A stretch of 64,000 nucleotides of DNA. Source: Gammaproteobacteria bacterium 50_400_T64. GTDB taxonomy: Bacteria > Pseudomonadota > Gammaproteobacteria > Pseudomonadales > Porticoccaceae. The notes under the pieces are model-generated. The model had not been told where the DNA came from. It did no database searches and saw nothing but the letters and a program-made list of their open reading frames with translations. Position 1 is the first letter of the stretch; each line of letters begins with the position of its first letter. The stretch covers positions 62,001 through 126,000 of the forward strand of contig MAAS01000014.1 in assembly GCA_002162755.1 (NCBI GenBank), read 5' to 3'. This document shows, one piece after another, positions 7,424 to 16,204 of the stretch. A program made the position numbers and the translations under genes.

Positions 7424-8770
7424 CTAATCCCAGCTAAGTGCTCCACCAGTCTGATACTCAATAACCCGTGTCTCAAAAAAGTTCTTCTCCTTCCGCAAAT
7501 CCATCATTTCCGACATCCACGGGAAGGGGTTTTGTGCGCCCGGATACTGCTCAGCCAAACCCAACTGATTCAAACGACGGTTGGCAATAAAGTGCAGATA
7601 CTCTTCCATCATTGTGGCGTTCATGCCGAGTACGCCACGGGGCATGGTGTCGCGGGCGTAGGCGACTTCCAGCTCGGTGCCTTCAATAATCATTTGTATG
7701 GCTTTCTGCTGGAAGGCTTCTGTCCACAAGTGGGGGTTTTCCAGTTTGATCTGGTTGATGACGTCGACACCAAAGTTGAGGTGCATGGATTCGTCGCGCA
7801 GGATGTACTGAAACTGTTCGGCAACGCCGGTCATTTTATTGCGGCGGCCCATGGAGAGTATCTGGCTGAAACCGCAGTAAAAGAAGATGCCTTCGGTGAC
7901 ACAGCAAAAGGCGATGAGGTTGCTGAGTAGCTCTTGATCGGTCTCTGGGGTGCCGGTGTTGAAGGTGGGGTCACACAGGGCCTGGGTGTGCTTAATTGTC
8001 CATGCCGCTTTCATGGCAACGGCGGGCACTTCGCGGTACATGTTGAAGATTGCACCTTCGTCCATGCCCAGTGATTCAACGCAGTACTGGTAGGCGTGAG
8101 TGTGGATGGCTTCTTCAAAGCTTTGACGCAGTAGGTACTGGCGGCATTCGGGGTTGGTAATTAAACGATAAACGGCGAGTATCAGGTTGTTGGCGACCAG
8201 GGAGTCGGCGCTGGAGAAGTAGCCCAGTGAGCGCTCGACAATAAGACGCTCGTCGGCACTGAGGCCGTCTTCGCTCTTCCAGGTGGCGACGTCGGCGGTC
8301 ATGTTGATTTCCTGGGGCATCCAGTGGTTGGCGCAGGCGTCGAGGTATTTCTGCCAGGCCCATTCGTATTTAAAGGGCACCAGTTGGTTGAGGTCGGCGC
8401 GGCAGTTGATCATCGCTTTGTCGTCGACTTCAATACGGGCAGCACCCATTTCCAGCTCGGCAGCACCCGCGGCAACATCGAGATTGGCGATGCCGGCCTG
8501 GGCGCGCTCGGTGGCGGATAAGTTGGGGTCAATGGCGACTTCTGCGGGAGCTTCAACAGGGGCGGCGGGCTGCTCTTTTTCTTTGATGATGGCCTGCTTG
8601 ATCGCCGCTGTTTGTTCCGGTGTCGGTACAGGCTGTTGTACTGGGTTTTGTACAGGTGTATCTTGTTTCGGCACTGGTTTTAGGGCTTCCTGGCGCACGG
8701 GGGCAGGAATGTCCTGGGGCTTGAAGGTTTTGATCGGTGCGTCGCTATTAAAATCATCCCAACTTAGCAT
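7424..8770 (-). CDS. nrdB: Class Ia ribonucleoside-diphosphate reductase beta subunit
   Basis: 448 residues. The R2 subunit holds the di-iron centre and tyrosyl radical that NrdA uses to make deoxyribonucleotides. The ferritin-like core starts near residue 125. EEAIHTHAY gives iron ligands Glu220 and His223 and the radical Tyr227 in the canonical spacing, and a second EXXH appears as RDESMHLNF. The C-terminal tail (TGGALSWD) should dock to NrdA. Residues about 15-90 are an unusual Pro/Gln/Glu-rich low-complexity extension before the core. It lies 266 bases downstream of nrdA, with a MITE-like element between. Confidence 0.97.
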   Translation of the reverse strand: MLSWDDFNSDAPIKTFKPQDIPAPVRQEALKPVPKQDTPVQNPVQQPVPTPEQTAAIKQAIIKEKEQPAAPVEAPAEVAIDPNLSATERAQAGIANLDVAAGAAELEMGAARIEVDDKAMINCRADLNQLVPFKYEWAWQKYLDACANHWMPQEINMTADVATWKSEDGLSADERLIVERSLGYFSSADSLVANNLILAVYRLITNPECRQYLLRQSFEEAIHTHAYQYCVESLGMDEGAIFNMYREVPAVAMKAAWTIKHTQALCDPTFNTGTPETDQELLSNLIAFCCVTEGIFFYCGFSQILSMGRRNKMTGVAEQFQYILRDESMHLNFGVDVINQIKLENPHLWTEAFQQKAIQMIIEGTELEVAYARDTMPRGVLGMNATMMEEYLHFIANRRLNQLGLAEQYPGAQNPFPWMSEMMDLRKEKNFFETRVIEYQTGGALSWD

Positions 8771-8790
8771 TGTATTTCCTCAGTATTTCT

Positions 8791-8953
8791 TGAGACCTCT
8801 GCACGAAAGCCATTTTGCTCCCATGCGGCGTCGTCTAAAACGCCTACCTTTGGTAAAAAAGTGCTCAATCGGTCATTTACATTTGTAAACTCCCTCTCTG
8901 TGCGCTTTTTTGCCTTGCCTGAAAGTAAAATCATCTCTCGTGCAAAGGCCTCA
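8791..8953. mobile_element. MITE-like element with terminal inverted repeats in the nrdA-nrdB gap
   Basis: The left end TGAGACCTCTGCACGAAA (8791-8808) is the imperfect inverse of the right end TCTCGTGCAAAGGCCTCA (8936-8953), giving terminal inverted repeats of about 18 bp on a 163-bp element without coding capacity. Inside is a smaller palindrome around CATTTACATTTGTAAAC. GACCTTTGCACGA, one end of the same type, recurs at 48483-48495 after hemH. No target-site duplication is evident. From memory, similar sequences are scattered in genomes of marine gammaproteobacteria. Confidence 0.6.
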
Positions 8954-8994
8954 TTTTTAGTTCAATTAAATATTTATTTATTAAGTTAGCTAGT

Positions 8995-9026
8995 CTCTGC
9001 CTGCGGGTAGCGCCTGGCAGGCAGAG
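8995..9026 (-). terminator. Strong hairpin directly after nrdA
   Basis: A perfect 10-bp inverted repeat (CTCTGCCTGC at 8995-9004, GCAGGCAGAG at 9017-9026) with a 12-base loop begins 11 bases past the nrdA stop. There is no T-run immediately after it on the minus strand. It is more likely an mRNA-stabilising or attenuating hairpin than a full terminator, and could set the NrdA:NrdB ratio. Confidence 0.45.
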
Positions 9027-9036
9027 TGAGCAAGTT

Positions 9037-11970
9037 TTACTGGCAGGCTTCGCAATCGGGGTCATCCAGCGAGCAGGCCTCGGGCACTGGCGCGGGGCCG
9101 GCGGACATAGGCGCTGCGCCGGACGATACGGCATTGAGCTGCCCGGTTTGAATGGTCGATTTTTCAGTGGTGGTGGCGGCCAGTGAACGCAGGTAGTAGG
9201 TGGTTTTTAAACCGCGAAACCAGGCCATGCGATAGGTCATGTCGAGCTTCTTGCCATTGGCTTCAGCCAGATAGAGGTTGAGGCTTTGCGCTTGGTCGAG
9301 CCATTTCTGGCGGCGACTGGCGGCATCGACAATCCACTGGGGGCCGACTTCAAAGGCGGTGGCATAAAGGGCTTTGAGGTCGTCGGGAATGCGCTCAACC
9401 GGTTGTGCGGAGCCGTCGAAATATTTCAGATCGTTGGCCATCACTTCGTCCCACAGGCCGCGTTCTTTGAGGTCGTGGATCAAGTAGGCATTGACCACGG
9501 TGAACTCGCCGGAGAGGTTCGATTTCACGTAAAGGTTTTGATAGGTCGGCTCTATCGACTGGCTGACGCCGGTGATATTGGCGATGGTGGCGGTCGGTGC
9601 AATGGCCATGACATTGGAGTTGCGCATGCCCTGGCTTTGCACGGTGGCACGCAGGCTGTCCCAGTCGAGGGTCTGGCTTTTGTCGACGTCGATATAGTCA
9701 CTGCCGCGCTGTTGCTCGAGCAGGTCGAGGGAGTCGATGGGCAGTATGCCCTGACTCCACAGCGAGCCGGGGAAGGTTTCGTAGCTGCCGCGTTCGGCGG
9801 CAAGTTCGGAAGAGGCCTGAATAGCGTAGTAGCTAATGGCTTCCATGGAGCGGTCGGCAAACTCAACGGCGGCATCTGATGCATAGGGCACTTTGAGCTG
9901 ATACAGCGCGTCTTGAAAGCCCATCAAGCCGAGGCCGACGGGGCGATGGCGCATATTTGACTGGCGTGCGGTTTCAACGGAGTAGTAGTTGATGTCGATC
10001 ACGTTGTCGAGCATGCGTACGGCTGTGCGTACGGTGCGGCTTAGTTTGTCGGTGTCGAGCTGGCCGTCTTCGCCAATGTGCTGGGCGAGGTTGACGGAAC
10101 CCAGGTTGCAGACGGCAATTTCTTCATTCGCCTTGGTGTTGAGGGTGATTTCAGTACACAGGTTGGAGGAGTGCACCACGCCAACGTGCTGCTGAGGCGA
10201 GCGTATGTTGCAGGGGTCTTTAAAGGTCATCCACGGGTGGCCAGTTTCAAACAGCATGCCGAGCATTTTGCGCCACAGGTCCTGGGCACGGAGGGTTTTA
10301 AAGAGTCGCACTTCGCCTTTTTCGGCGAGGGCTTCGTATTCAGCGTAACGCTGTTCGAAGGCGGCACCGTAGAGATCGTGCAGGTCGGGCGTGTCGTTGG
10401 GCGAGAACAGCGTCCACTGGCCGTCTTCAAACACGCGCTTCATAAACAGGTCGGGAATCCAGTTGGCGGAGTTCATGTCGTGGGTGCGGCGGCGGTCGTC
10501 GCCGGTGTTTTTGCGCAGCTCGATAAACTCTTCGATATCGATGTGCCAGGTTTCGAGGTAGGCACAGACGGCACCTTTGCGCTTGCCGCCCTGATTCACG
10601 GCAACAGCGGTGTCGTTAACCACTTTCAGGAAGGGAACAACACCCTGGGATTTGCCGTTGGTGCCTTTAATGTAAGCACCGAGACCGCGTACGGGGGTCC
10701 AGTCGTTACCCAGACCGCCAGCCCATTTTGAGAGCATGGCATTGTCTTGAATGGCGCCGTAAATACCTTCTAGGTCGTCGGGTACGGTGGACAGGTAGCA
10801 GCTCGACAGCTGGGGGCGCAGGGTGCCGGCGTTAAACAGGGTCGGCGTTGAGCTCATGTAGTCGAAGGATGAGAGCAGGTTGTAGAACTCGATGGCGCGT
10901 GCTTCGCGGTTTTCTTCCTGTGCCGCAAGGCCCATAGCAATACGCATAAAGAAGCACTGGGGCAGCTCAAAGCGAATTTCACCACTGTCGGCGTCGCTGT
11001 GAATAAAGTAGCGGTCATACAGGGTTTGCAGGCCGAGATAGGTGAACTGTAAATCGCGGCTGGCGTTTATCGCCTGGCCCATTTTCTCGAGGTCGTAGGT
11101 GGCGAGATCGGGGGCGATTAATTCCAGCTCAATACCGGTGTGGATGTAGGCCTTGAGGGCGGCGGGGTAGAGGCCTTCCATTTCATGCTGGGTGGCAGCA
11201 GTGGCGACTTTGAGGAAAGTCAGCGCTTCGCTGCGCAGGCCATCCATCAACAGGCGGGCGGTGGCGTAGGAGTAGTTGGGTTCTTTCTCGACCAATGTGC
11301 GGGCGGTGATCACTAGCGCGGTGTTAACGTCGGCAATGGACACGCCGTCGTAGAGGTTGCGCAGGGCTTCGCTCAAAATGGCATCAACTTCGACGTCTTT
11401 CAGGCCTTCGCAGGCTTCGCTAACCACGGTGTGTAGGCGGGCCATATCGAGGGGGCCATCAGTGCCGTCGGCATAGGTGACGCGAATCGCGGGGCCGTCG
11501 TAGTCGCTTTGTGTGGTTTGTTGCGGTGCGGTATTGGGTTCGGCGGCGCTGCGTTCCTGGGCGCGTAGCTCGCGGTAAATCACGTAGGAACGGGCGATCT
11601 TTTGTTCGCCACTGCGCATTAATGCCAGTTCAACCTGATCTTGAATATCTTCAATATGTACAGTGCCACCAGAGGGCATGCGGCGTTTGAACACTTCGCC
11701 AACCTGGGCGTTCAGGGCGTGTACGGTTTCGTGAATACGCCCCGATGCGGCAGCCGCAGCACCTTCAACAGCAAGAAAAGCCTTGGTAATGGCGACGATG
11801 ATTTTTTCGTCGGTATAAGGCACGACTGAGCCGTTGCGCTTAATGACTTTAAGCTGGCCTGGTGCGGTGGCCTGCACCGTGCTGTTTGAAGCCTGGGTGG
11901 AGGCTTGTGCTGATATTTCAGCAGCGCTCTGGCCTGTGGCTGGCTGCTGGTCTTGTGTCGATGTTTCCAT
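9037..11970 (-). CDS. nrdA: Class Ia ribonucleoside-diphosphate reductase alpha subunit
   Basis: 977 residues. This is the catalytic R1 subunit that reduces NDPs to dNDPs with NrdB. A Ser/Thr/Gln-rich N-terminus leads into an ATP-cone (about 40-137, KVIKRNGSVVPY) and a second cone-like segment (about 161-250), suggesting duplicated allosteric regulation as in Pseudomonas-type NrdA. The barrel carries the active-site motif NLCTEITLN (Asn603, Cys605, Glu607) with Cys391 (SSCYLS) and Cys621 (VCNLGSV) as the likely redox pair. The C-terminal CEAC (Cys973, Cys976) is the thioredoxin/glutaredoxin-reducible pair. First gene of the nrdAB unit; grxD lies 3 kb away in another unit. Confidence 0.97.
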   Translation of the reverse strand: METSTQDQQPATGQSAAEISAQASTQASNSTVQATAPGQLKVIKRNGSVVPYTDEKIIVAITKAFLAVEGAAAAASGRIHETVHALNAQVGEVFKRRMPSGGTVHIEDIQDQVELALMRSGEQKIARSYVIYRELRAQERSAAEPNTAPQQTTQSDYDGPAIRVTYADGTDGPLDMARLHTVVSEACEGLKDVEVDAILSEALRNLYDGVSIADVNTALVITARTLVEKEPNYSYATARLLMDGLRSEALTFLKVATAATQHEMEGLYPAALKAYIHTGIELELIAPDLATYDLEKMGQAINASRDLQFTYLGLQTLYDRYFIHSDADSGEIRFELPQCFFMRIAMGLAAQEENREARAIEFYNLLSSFDYMSSTPTLFNAGTLRPQLSSCYLSTVPDDLEGIYGAIQDNAMLSKWAGGLGNDWTPVRGLGAYIKGTNGKSQGVVPFLKVVNDTAVAVNQGGKRKGAVCAYLETWHIDIEEFIELRKNTGDDRRRTHDMNSANWIPDLFMKRVFEDGQWTLFSPNDTPDLHDLYGAAFEQRYAEYEALAEKGEVRLFKTLRAQDLWRKMLGMLFETGHPWMTFKDPCNIRSPQQHVGVVHSSNLCTEITLNTKANEEIAVCNLGSVNLAQHIGEDGQLDTDKLSRTVRTAVRMLDNVIDINYYSVETARQSNMRHRPVGLGLMGFQDALYQLKVPYASDAAVEFADRSMEAISYYAIQASSELAAERGSYETFPGSLWSQGILPIDSLDLLEQQRGSDYIDVDKSQTLDWDSLRATVQSQGMRNSNVMAIAPTATIANITGVSQSIEPTYQNLYVKSNLSGEFTVVNAYLIHDLKERGLWDEVMANDLKYFDGSAQPVERIPDDLKALYATAFEVGPQWIVDAASRRQKWLDQAQSLNLYLAEANGKKLDMTYRMAWFRGLKTTYYLRSLAATTTEKSTIQTGQLNAVSSGAAPMSAGPAPVPEACSLDDPDCEACQ

Positions 11971-12290
11971 TGTTTTACCTGCTCTTTGAACGTGTTGTTT
12001 ATAGGTTAGTCGTTTGTGGCCACAGGGTTAAAGCTGGGGGCTTGATCATCGTGTCAGTGTCAGTTTGTCTGTGGCCGATTTTTGAGGGCTATTCCTTTAG
12101 TTGTTGGGTGCGTTGTTAAGCGTGAGTGGCACGCTAATACAATGTATTTAATCCTGATCTAAGCCTTTAACTTTGAAGCAATAATTGTCGCGTTTTTATT
12201 GTTTTCATCATGTTTTTAGCAAGCGTAATACGGCGTTCAATTATGGCTTTGTTTTTGCTCCGGGTCAGGTTACAGAGCTTAGTGTCAGTT

Positions 12291-12302
12291 ACTACATGTA
12301 GT
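12291..12302. promoter_or_regulatory. 12-bp palindrome in the nrdA leader
   Basis: ACTACATGTAGT is a perfect dyad about 15 bases downstream of the inferred nrdA transcription start. It could be an operator. The protein that might bind is unknown. Confidence 0.3.
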
Positions 12303-12318
12303 GTCTGCTCTGGAGGAG

Positions 12319-12364
12319 ATACAAGATAGTGTGGTTTGGGGTTAAATGCAATACAAGATGTGCT
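12319..12364 (-). promoter_or_regulatory. Candidate NrdR boxes overlapping the nrdA promoter
   Basis: Two similar sites read on the minus strand as ACACTATCTTGTAT (12319-12332) and AGCACATCTTGTAT (12351-12364), exactly 32 bp (three helical turns) apart. NrdR binds paired 16-bp boxes of consensus near acaCwAtATaTwGtgt at about this spacing. A plausible sigma-70 promoter overlaps them: -35 TTGCAT (12346-12351) and -10 TATCTT (12323-12328) with a 17-bp spacer. This predicts NrdR repression of nrdAB and a leader of about 345 nt. The second box is the weaker match. Confidence 0.5.
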
Positions 12365-12612
12365 GATTATTGATTTTTTATGAACGATGCTGAAGCGCTG
12401 GTTTCACTATAATGCTTGCCGAAAACGAGAGGCCCATTACGATTAGCGGAGAGTGAAAGTGGTCGCTAACGCCCTGGCGAATACGCCGCTATTTTTGTAG
12501 TTTTAACACGTTAAAAAATAACCGAGGGGCTGGCTTTAAGGGCTGTGCTTTTATTGTTCAGTAAGGCAGGCGGGAGGACTGTAGGGTCGATCGATATTGG
12601 CGCGCAGAAATT

Positions 12613-12645
12613 GCTCCCCGCGTGCTGAAATAGCGTGGGGGGAGC
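12613..12645 (-). terminator. Probable argF terminator hairpin
   Basis: GCTCCCC (12613-12619) pairs with GGGGAGC (12639-12645), extendable inward by GCG/CGT-type pairs. It lies 8 bases past the argF stop on the minus strand. The trailing T-run is weak (AATTTC). Confidence 0.45.
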
Positions 12646-12652
12646 TGGCTTG

Positions 12653-13567
12653 TTAGGCAGATAAATTGAGCAAGTGCAGCATCAATGCTTTTTGCGCATG
12701 CAGGCGGTTTTCGGCCTCATCCCAAACCACGGAGATTTTCTCATCTTCCAGTAATTCGGCGCTCACTTCCATGCCGCGATAGGCGGGCAGGCAGTGCATA
12801 AATAGAGCATCGCTGGCGGCCAGTGACATCAAGTCATGATTGACCTGAAAACCGTTGAACTGTTCGATGCGTTGCTGTTTTTCTTCTTCCTGGCCCATTG
12901 ATGCCCAGGTGTCGGTCACGACCAGGTCTGCACCCGCAACCGCTTCCTGCGGGTTTTGGCTGATGCTGATACGAGAGGCATGTTTCTGCACCAGGCTTTG
13001 ATCGGGCTCAAAACCTTTGGGGCAGGCAATGCGCAGTTCGAAATCAAATTGCGCGGCAGCATTAATATAGGAGTTGCACATATTGTTGCCATCGCCGACC
13101 CAGGCGACTGTTTTACCGGCGATATCACCGCGCTTCTCAACATAGGTCTGCATATCGGCCAGTAGCTGGCAGGGGTGGTAGTCATCAGTTAGCGCATTAA
13201 TGACGGGGACTTTGGAATACTCGGCAAAGGTTTCTATTTTGCTGTGGGCGAAGGTGCGCACCATGATGATGTCGACCATCGAAGAGATAACGCGGGCGCT
13301 ATCTTCAACCGGTTCGCCACGGCCGAGCTGGGTGTCATTGGGTGATAAAAACAGGGCGCTGCCACCGAGTTGTGCCGTGCCTGCTTCGAAGGAAACGCGG
13401 GTGCGGGTGGATGATTTCTCGAAAATCATCGCCAGTACTTTACCCGACATGGGTGTGCCGGCGGTGTTATTGCGCAGCTGGCTTTTCAGGCTGATGGCAT
13501 TGCGAATAATATCGCGCAGCTCATCGGCGGGTAGATCGTTAAGGGTTAAGAAATGCTGAACCGTCAT
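12653..13567 (-). CDS. argF: Ornithine carbamoyltransferase, anabolic
   Basis: 304 residues, the normal length. It makes citrulline from ornithine and carbamoyl phosphate in arginine biosynthesis. The carbamoyl-phosphate motif is SSTRTR (residues 52-57), HPCQ lies in [11 protein letters not shown], and the ornithine-side motif HCLPAYRG is near the C-terminus. It follows argD by 30 bases on the same strand, forming an argD-argF unit. The adjacent argG and the ornithine-using OlsF-like gene draw on or feed the same metabolite pool. The GVP/STRT details fit the anabolic form, and no arcA or arcC neighbours are present. Confidence 0.97.
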   Translation of the reverse strand: MTVQHFLTLNDLPADELRDIIRNAISLKSQLRNNTAGTPMSGKVLAMIFEKSSTRTRVSFEAGTAQLGGSALFLSPNDTQLGRGEPVEDSARVISSMVDIIMVRTFAHSKIETFAEYSKVPVINALTDDYHPCQLLADMQTYVEKRGDIAGKTVAWVGDGNNMCNSYINAAAQFDFELRIACPKGFEPDQSLVQKHASRISISQNPQEAVAGADLVVTDTWASMGQEEEKQQRIEQFNGFQVNHDLMSLAASDALFMHCLPAYRGMEVSAELLEDEKISVVWDEAENRLHAQKALMLHLLNLSA

Positions 13568-13597
13568 GGTGAATTCCGTTAGCGGGGCTATTGCCCA

Positions 13598-14767
13598 CTA
13601 AAAAGCGTTGATTAAAGGGACGAGCATGTCGACCAGTTGTTCGGCTTGCGGGTCGCTGAAAGTGAGCGGGGGTAGCAGGCGAACGACATTGCCGGAGGCG
13701 ACATTAATCAGCAGGCCCTTGTCGGCGGCCTGGGTAACCAGTTCGCCACAGGGTTCGCTAAGTTCAATGCCGATCATCAGGCCGCAGCCGCGTACCTGTT
13801 TAACCTTGTCGCAATCAGCTAAGGCGGTGCTGAAAGCTTGCAGTAAATGGCTGCCGAGTTCGCTGGCACGTTGGGCGAGGTTTTCATTTTCGATAGTCTC
13901 TACGGTTGCGAGCGCTGCCGCACAGGCGATGGGATTGCCGCCGAAGGTGGAGCCGTGATTACCGGGCTGCATTAATTGAGCAGCGGGGCCGTGGGTCAAA
14001 CAGGCGCCAATGGGCACGCCGTTACCGAGGCCTTTAGCGATAGTCACCACATCGGGCAGGATATTGTGCTGCTGGTAGTGAAAATAGCTGCCGGTGCGAC
14101 CGTTGGCAGTCTGAATTTCATCCAGCATTAGTAGCCAGCCTTTGGCGTCACACAGGGCGCGCAGCTGCTGCAGGTAGTCGGGGGCGGGAATGTTAACGCC
14201 ACCTTCGCCCTGAATGGGCTCGACGAAGACGGCGACAATATTAGGGTTGTTGTCGCCGATGGCCTCTATCGCTGCAATATCATTAAAGGGTGCGCGGGAA
14301 AAACCTCTTACCAATGGCTCGAAGCCGGCGTGTACTTTGCGATTACCCGTTGCTGTCAGCGTTGCCAGCGTGCGGCCATGGAAGGCTTGTTCGGTGACGA
14401 TAATGGTTGGCAGTTCAATGCCCTGGGCATGACCGTGCAGGCGAGCAACTTTAATGGCCGCTTCGTTGGCTTCGGCACCGGAGTTGGAAAAGAACATGTT
14501 GCTCATGCCCGACAGCGCGCTGAGCTTATCGGCCAGGGCTTCCTGTGCCGGTATATTGTAGAGATTGGAGCAATGGACGAGGGTTTTCGCCTGGGTTTCG
14601 ATGGCGGCTGCGACGGCAGGGTGGGCGTGACCCAGCCCGCACACGGCGATGCCAGCCAGGGCGTCGAGGTATTTCTTGCCCTTATCATCCCAAACATAAG
14701 CGCCTTCACCTTTAACCAGTGTTAGTGCGCGTTGTCCGTAGGTATTCATTAGTGCGTTACTTGTCAT
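13598..14767 (-). CDS. argD: Acetylornithine aminotransferase (class III PLP enzyme)
   Basis: 389 residues. It transaminates N-acetylglutamate semialdehyde to N-acetylornithine and often also acts as succinyldiaminopimelate aminotransferase for lysine. Class III motifs: SGAEANEAAIK (about 97-107), FHGRT (130s), LDEIQTANGRTG (Asp216) and the PLP lysine in TIAKGLGNG (Lys245). First gene of the argD-argF pair on the minus strand. Specificity for acetylornithine rather than GABA or succinylornithine rests on the argF linkage and overall similarity. Confidence 0.95.
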   Translation of the reverse strand: MTSNALMNTYGQRALTLVKGEGAYVWDDKGKKYLDALAGIAVCGLGHAHPAVAAAIETQAKTLVHCSNLYNIPAQEALADKLSALSGMSNMFFSNSGAEANEAAIKVARLHGHAQGIELPTIIVTEQAFHGRTLATLTATGNRKVHAGFEPLVRGFSRAPFNDIAAIEAIGDNNPNIVAVFVEPIQGEGGVNIPAPDYLQQLRALCDAKGWLLMLDEIQTANGRTGSYFHYQQHNILPDVVTIAKGLGNGVPIGACLTHGPAAQLMQPGNHGSTFGGNPIACAAALATVETIENENLAQRASELGSHLLQAFSTALADCDKVKQVRGCGLMIGIELSEPCGELVTQAADKGLLINVASGNVVRLLPPLTFSDPQAEQLVDMLVPLINAF

Positions 14768-14851
14768 GGCTTGCCCAGCTGTTAGCGTGTTGTGAGTCAG
14801 ATTCTTGCTGTAAATCGTGTGCTCAGTCTTTCGCCGTCCATTTCATAAAAT

Positions 14852-14874
14852 AGAACAGGCGGCACTAAGCCGCC
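14852..14874 (-). terminator. Hairpin GGCGG/CCGCC upstream of argD
   Basis: GGCGG-CACTAAG-CCGCC gives a compact stem-loop. Read on the minus strand it is followed by a loose T-rich tail (TGTTCTATTTTAT), and read on plus by C then GAAAAAA. It could end a short minus-strand transcript arising near 15030, isolating argD from it. Confidence 0.35.
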
Positions 14875-14892
14875 CGAAAAAAGCGAAATATA

Positions 14893-15027
14893 TTATTGAG
14901 TTTGATTCGCTTTGGCAATCTTTTTAAGCGCTTTTCTGCGACTGCGGGGAGGAGCTTGTTCAAGATGCTGTTTGGCTACCCGGGATTGGCCATTTCTTTT
15001 TTGTGTATAAACGTTTAGAATAACCAA
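14893..15027 (-). CDS. Possible small basic protein (44 residues), unproven
   Basis: A minus-strand frame from a TTG at 15027 to TAA at 14893-14895 encodes a very basic peptide whose second half reads RVAKQHLEQAPPRSRRKALK, then KIAKANQTQ. The composition looks protein-like and a hairpin follows it. There is no ATG or GTG, no clear ribosome-binding site, and I do not know a family for it. It is divergent from grxD. The rest of this 315-base gap shows only promoter-like AT-rich DNA. Confidence 0.25.
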   Translation of the reverse strand: MVILNVYTQKRNGQSRVAKQHLEQAPPRSRRKALKKIAKANQTQ

Positions 15028-15082
15028 GTGTTTTACTCGGTTATTATTGTATTTAAGAACTATCTTAAGAAAGGTGCTTTAA

Positions 15083-15412
15083 ATGGACGTGCTGGATACT
15101 ATCCGCGATCAAATTGAAACCAACCCCGTTATTGTTTACATGAAGGGTTCCCCCAATCAGCCGCAGTGCGGTTTTTCTGCGCGCACGGTGCAGGCTTTGA
15201 TGGCCTGTGGTGAGCGTTTTGCTTATGTCGATATTCTATCTAATCCTGAAATTCGCACTAAGTTGCCGGAATATGCCAACTGGCCGACTTTCCCCCAGCT
15301 ATGGGTTGGTGGTGAGTTAATCGGTGGTTGCGACATTATTACTGAAATGCATGAAAAAGGTGAATTACAGCCCCTGGTTAAAGAGGCGGCATTACCGGCG
15401 GATGAGGGTTAA
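15083..15412 (+). CDS. grxD: Monothiol glutaredoxin Grx4
   Basis: 109 residues of the Grx4 family. The active site CGFS (Cys29) sits in PQCGFSARTVQAL, preceded by the glutathione-binding VYMKGSP, with WPTFPQLWVGGELIGGCDI as the TVP-type region. Monothiol CGFS glutaredoxins bind a [2Fe-2S] cluster with glutathione and BolA and deliver clusters in the cytoplasm; they are poor thiol reductases. The start has AAGAAAGG upstream. A strong bidirectional terminator separates it from rnt. Confidence 0.97.
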   Translation: MDVLDTIRDQIETNPVIVYMKGSPNQPQCGFSARTVQALMACGERFAYVDILSNPEIRTKLPEYANWPTFPQLWVGGELIGGCDIITEMHEKGELQPLVKEAALPADEG

Positions 15413-15442
15413 TTGCTGAGGTGATTTCGTAGCAATAAGAAA

Positions 15443-15487
15443 GCAGGCATTAAAAAAGCGGGCAATGCCCGCTTTTTTAATGCCTGC
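15443..15487. terminator. Bidirectional Rho-independent terminator between grxD and rnt
   Basis: A perfect 22-bp inverted repeat: the left arm is 15443-15464 and the right arm 15466-15487, with a single base between. The core GCGGGC-AAT-GCCCGC is flanked by an A6 run on one side and a T6 run on the other, so transcripts from both convergent genes end in T-runs. Confidence 0.9.
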
Positions 15488-15520
15488 GTTTTAGGTCTCT
15501 TTCCTTCGATTAAGCGCTGC

Positions 15521-16204
15521 TTAAGATTGGGAGGCTTTCCAACCGCCCAGCTCACGCCAGCGATTAACGATCTTACAAAATAGTTCAGCGGTACGCTCTG
15601 CATCATAAGCCGCGCTATGGGCTTCTTTATTGCTAAAAGGGATGCCTGCCGACTGGCAAGCGCGGGCGAGTACCGTTTGTCCGTAGGCCAGCCCGCCGAG
15701 GGTGGCCGTATCGAAGCAGGAAAAAGGGTGAAAAGGGTTGCGCTTAATCTGACTGCGGTTGACGGCAGCGTTAACAAAGCCAAGATCAAAGTGGGCGTTG
15801 TGGGCGACGATCACCGCGCGGGTACAGTGGTGCTCGCTGATGTTATGGCGGATTTCTTGAAAGACATCCCGCAGTGCGTCTTTCTCGCTCATCGCTTCGC
15901 GATCGGGATCGTCGGGGTTGATGCCGGTGAATTCCAGGGCGGCGTCGTCACAAATGGTGTCCGGGTGGGGGATAACATTGCGGGCGATGGTTTTGTCGCG
16001 AACTAGCAGCCCTGAGTCATCCATTATCAGCGATACAGCGGCAATTTCCAGCAGGGCGTGTTTGTCGGATTCAAAACCACCGGTTTCCACATCGATCACC
16101 ACGGGCAGGAAACCGCGAAAGCGCTCGGCAATAAATTCACCACTGAAATCATCCATGGAGCCTGCTTCTGACATGCTCATTTCGCCGTCCATTTTATTCT
16201 CCAT
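15521..16204 (-). CDS. rnt: Ribonuclease T
   Basis: 227 residues. This DEDDh 3'-5' exoribonuclease trims the CCA ends of tRNA and matures 5S/23S rRNA. Exo motifs: [11 protein letters not shown] (ExoI, Asp and Glu), [11 protein letters not shown] (ExoII) and [15 protein letters not shown] (ExoIII with His and Asp). The first about 28 residues are a poorly conserved acidic leader, so the true start may be one of the internal Mets. The annotated start overlaps the end of pyrC by 11 bases, implying coupled translation in a pyrC-rnt unit. Confidence 0.95.
   Translation of the reverse strand: MENKMDGEMSMSEAGSMDDFSGEFIAERFRGFLPVVIDVETGGFESDKHALLEIAAVSLIMDDSGLLVRDKTIARNVIPHPDTICDDAALEFTGINPDDPDREAMSEKDALRDVFQEIRHNISEHHCTRAVIVAHNAHFDLGFVNAAVNRSQIKRNPFHPFSCFDTATLGGLAYGQTVLARACQSAGIPFSNKEAHSAAYDAERTAELFCKIVNRWRELGGWKASQS

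Larger units (their letters stand above)
11971..12652. other. nrdA-argF intergenic region
   Basis: 682 bases. It holds the nrdA leader and promoter with the candidate NrdR boxes and a palindrome, and, at the far end, the argF terminator hairpin. The middle part (about 12380-12600) shows a TATAAT at 12408-12413 on the plus strand without a convincing -35 or a downstream gene. I see no coding sequence there. Confidence 0.4.

Noticed and set aside
8283-8888. 201-codon plus-strand frame across the start of nrdB
   Set aside because: It runs antisense through the nrdB N-terminal extension and into the MITE-like element, with no motif or ribosome-binding site.
10078-10731. Long plus-strand frames opposite nrdA (also at 9286-9879)
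   Set aside because: They are antisense to strongly conserved nrdA codons, have no recognisable domains and lack ribosome-binding sites; GC-rich third positions explain the open frames.
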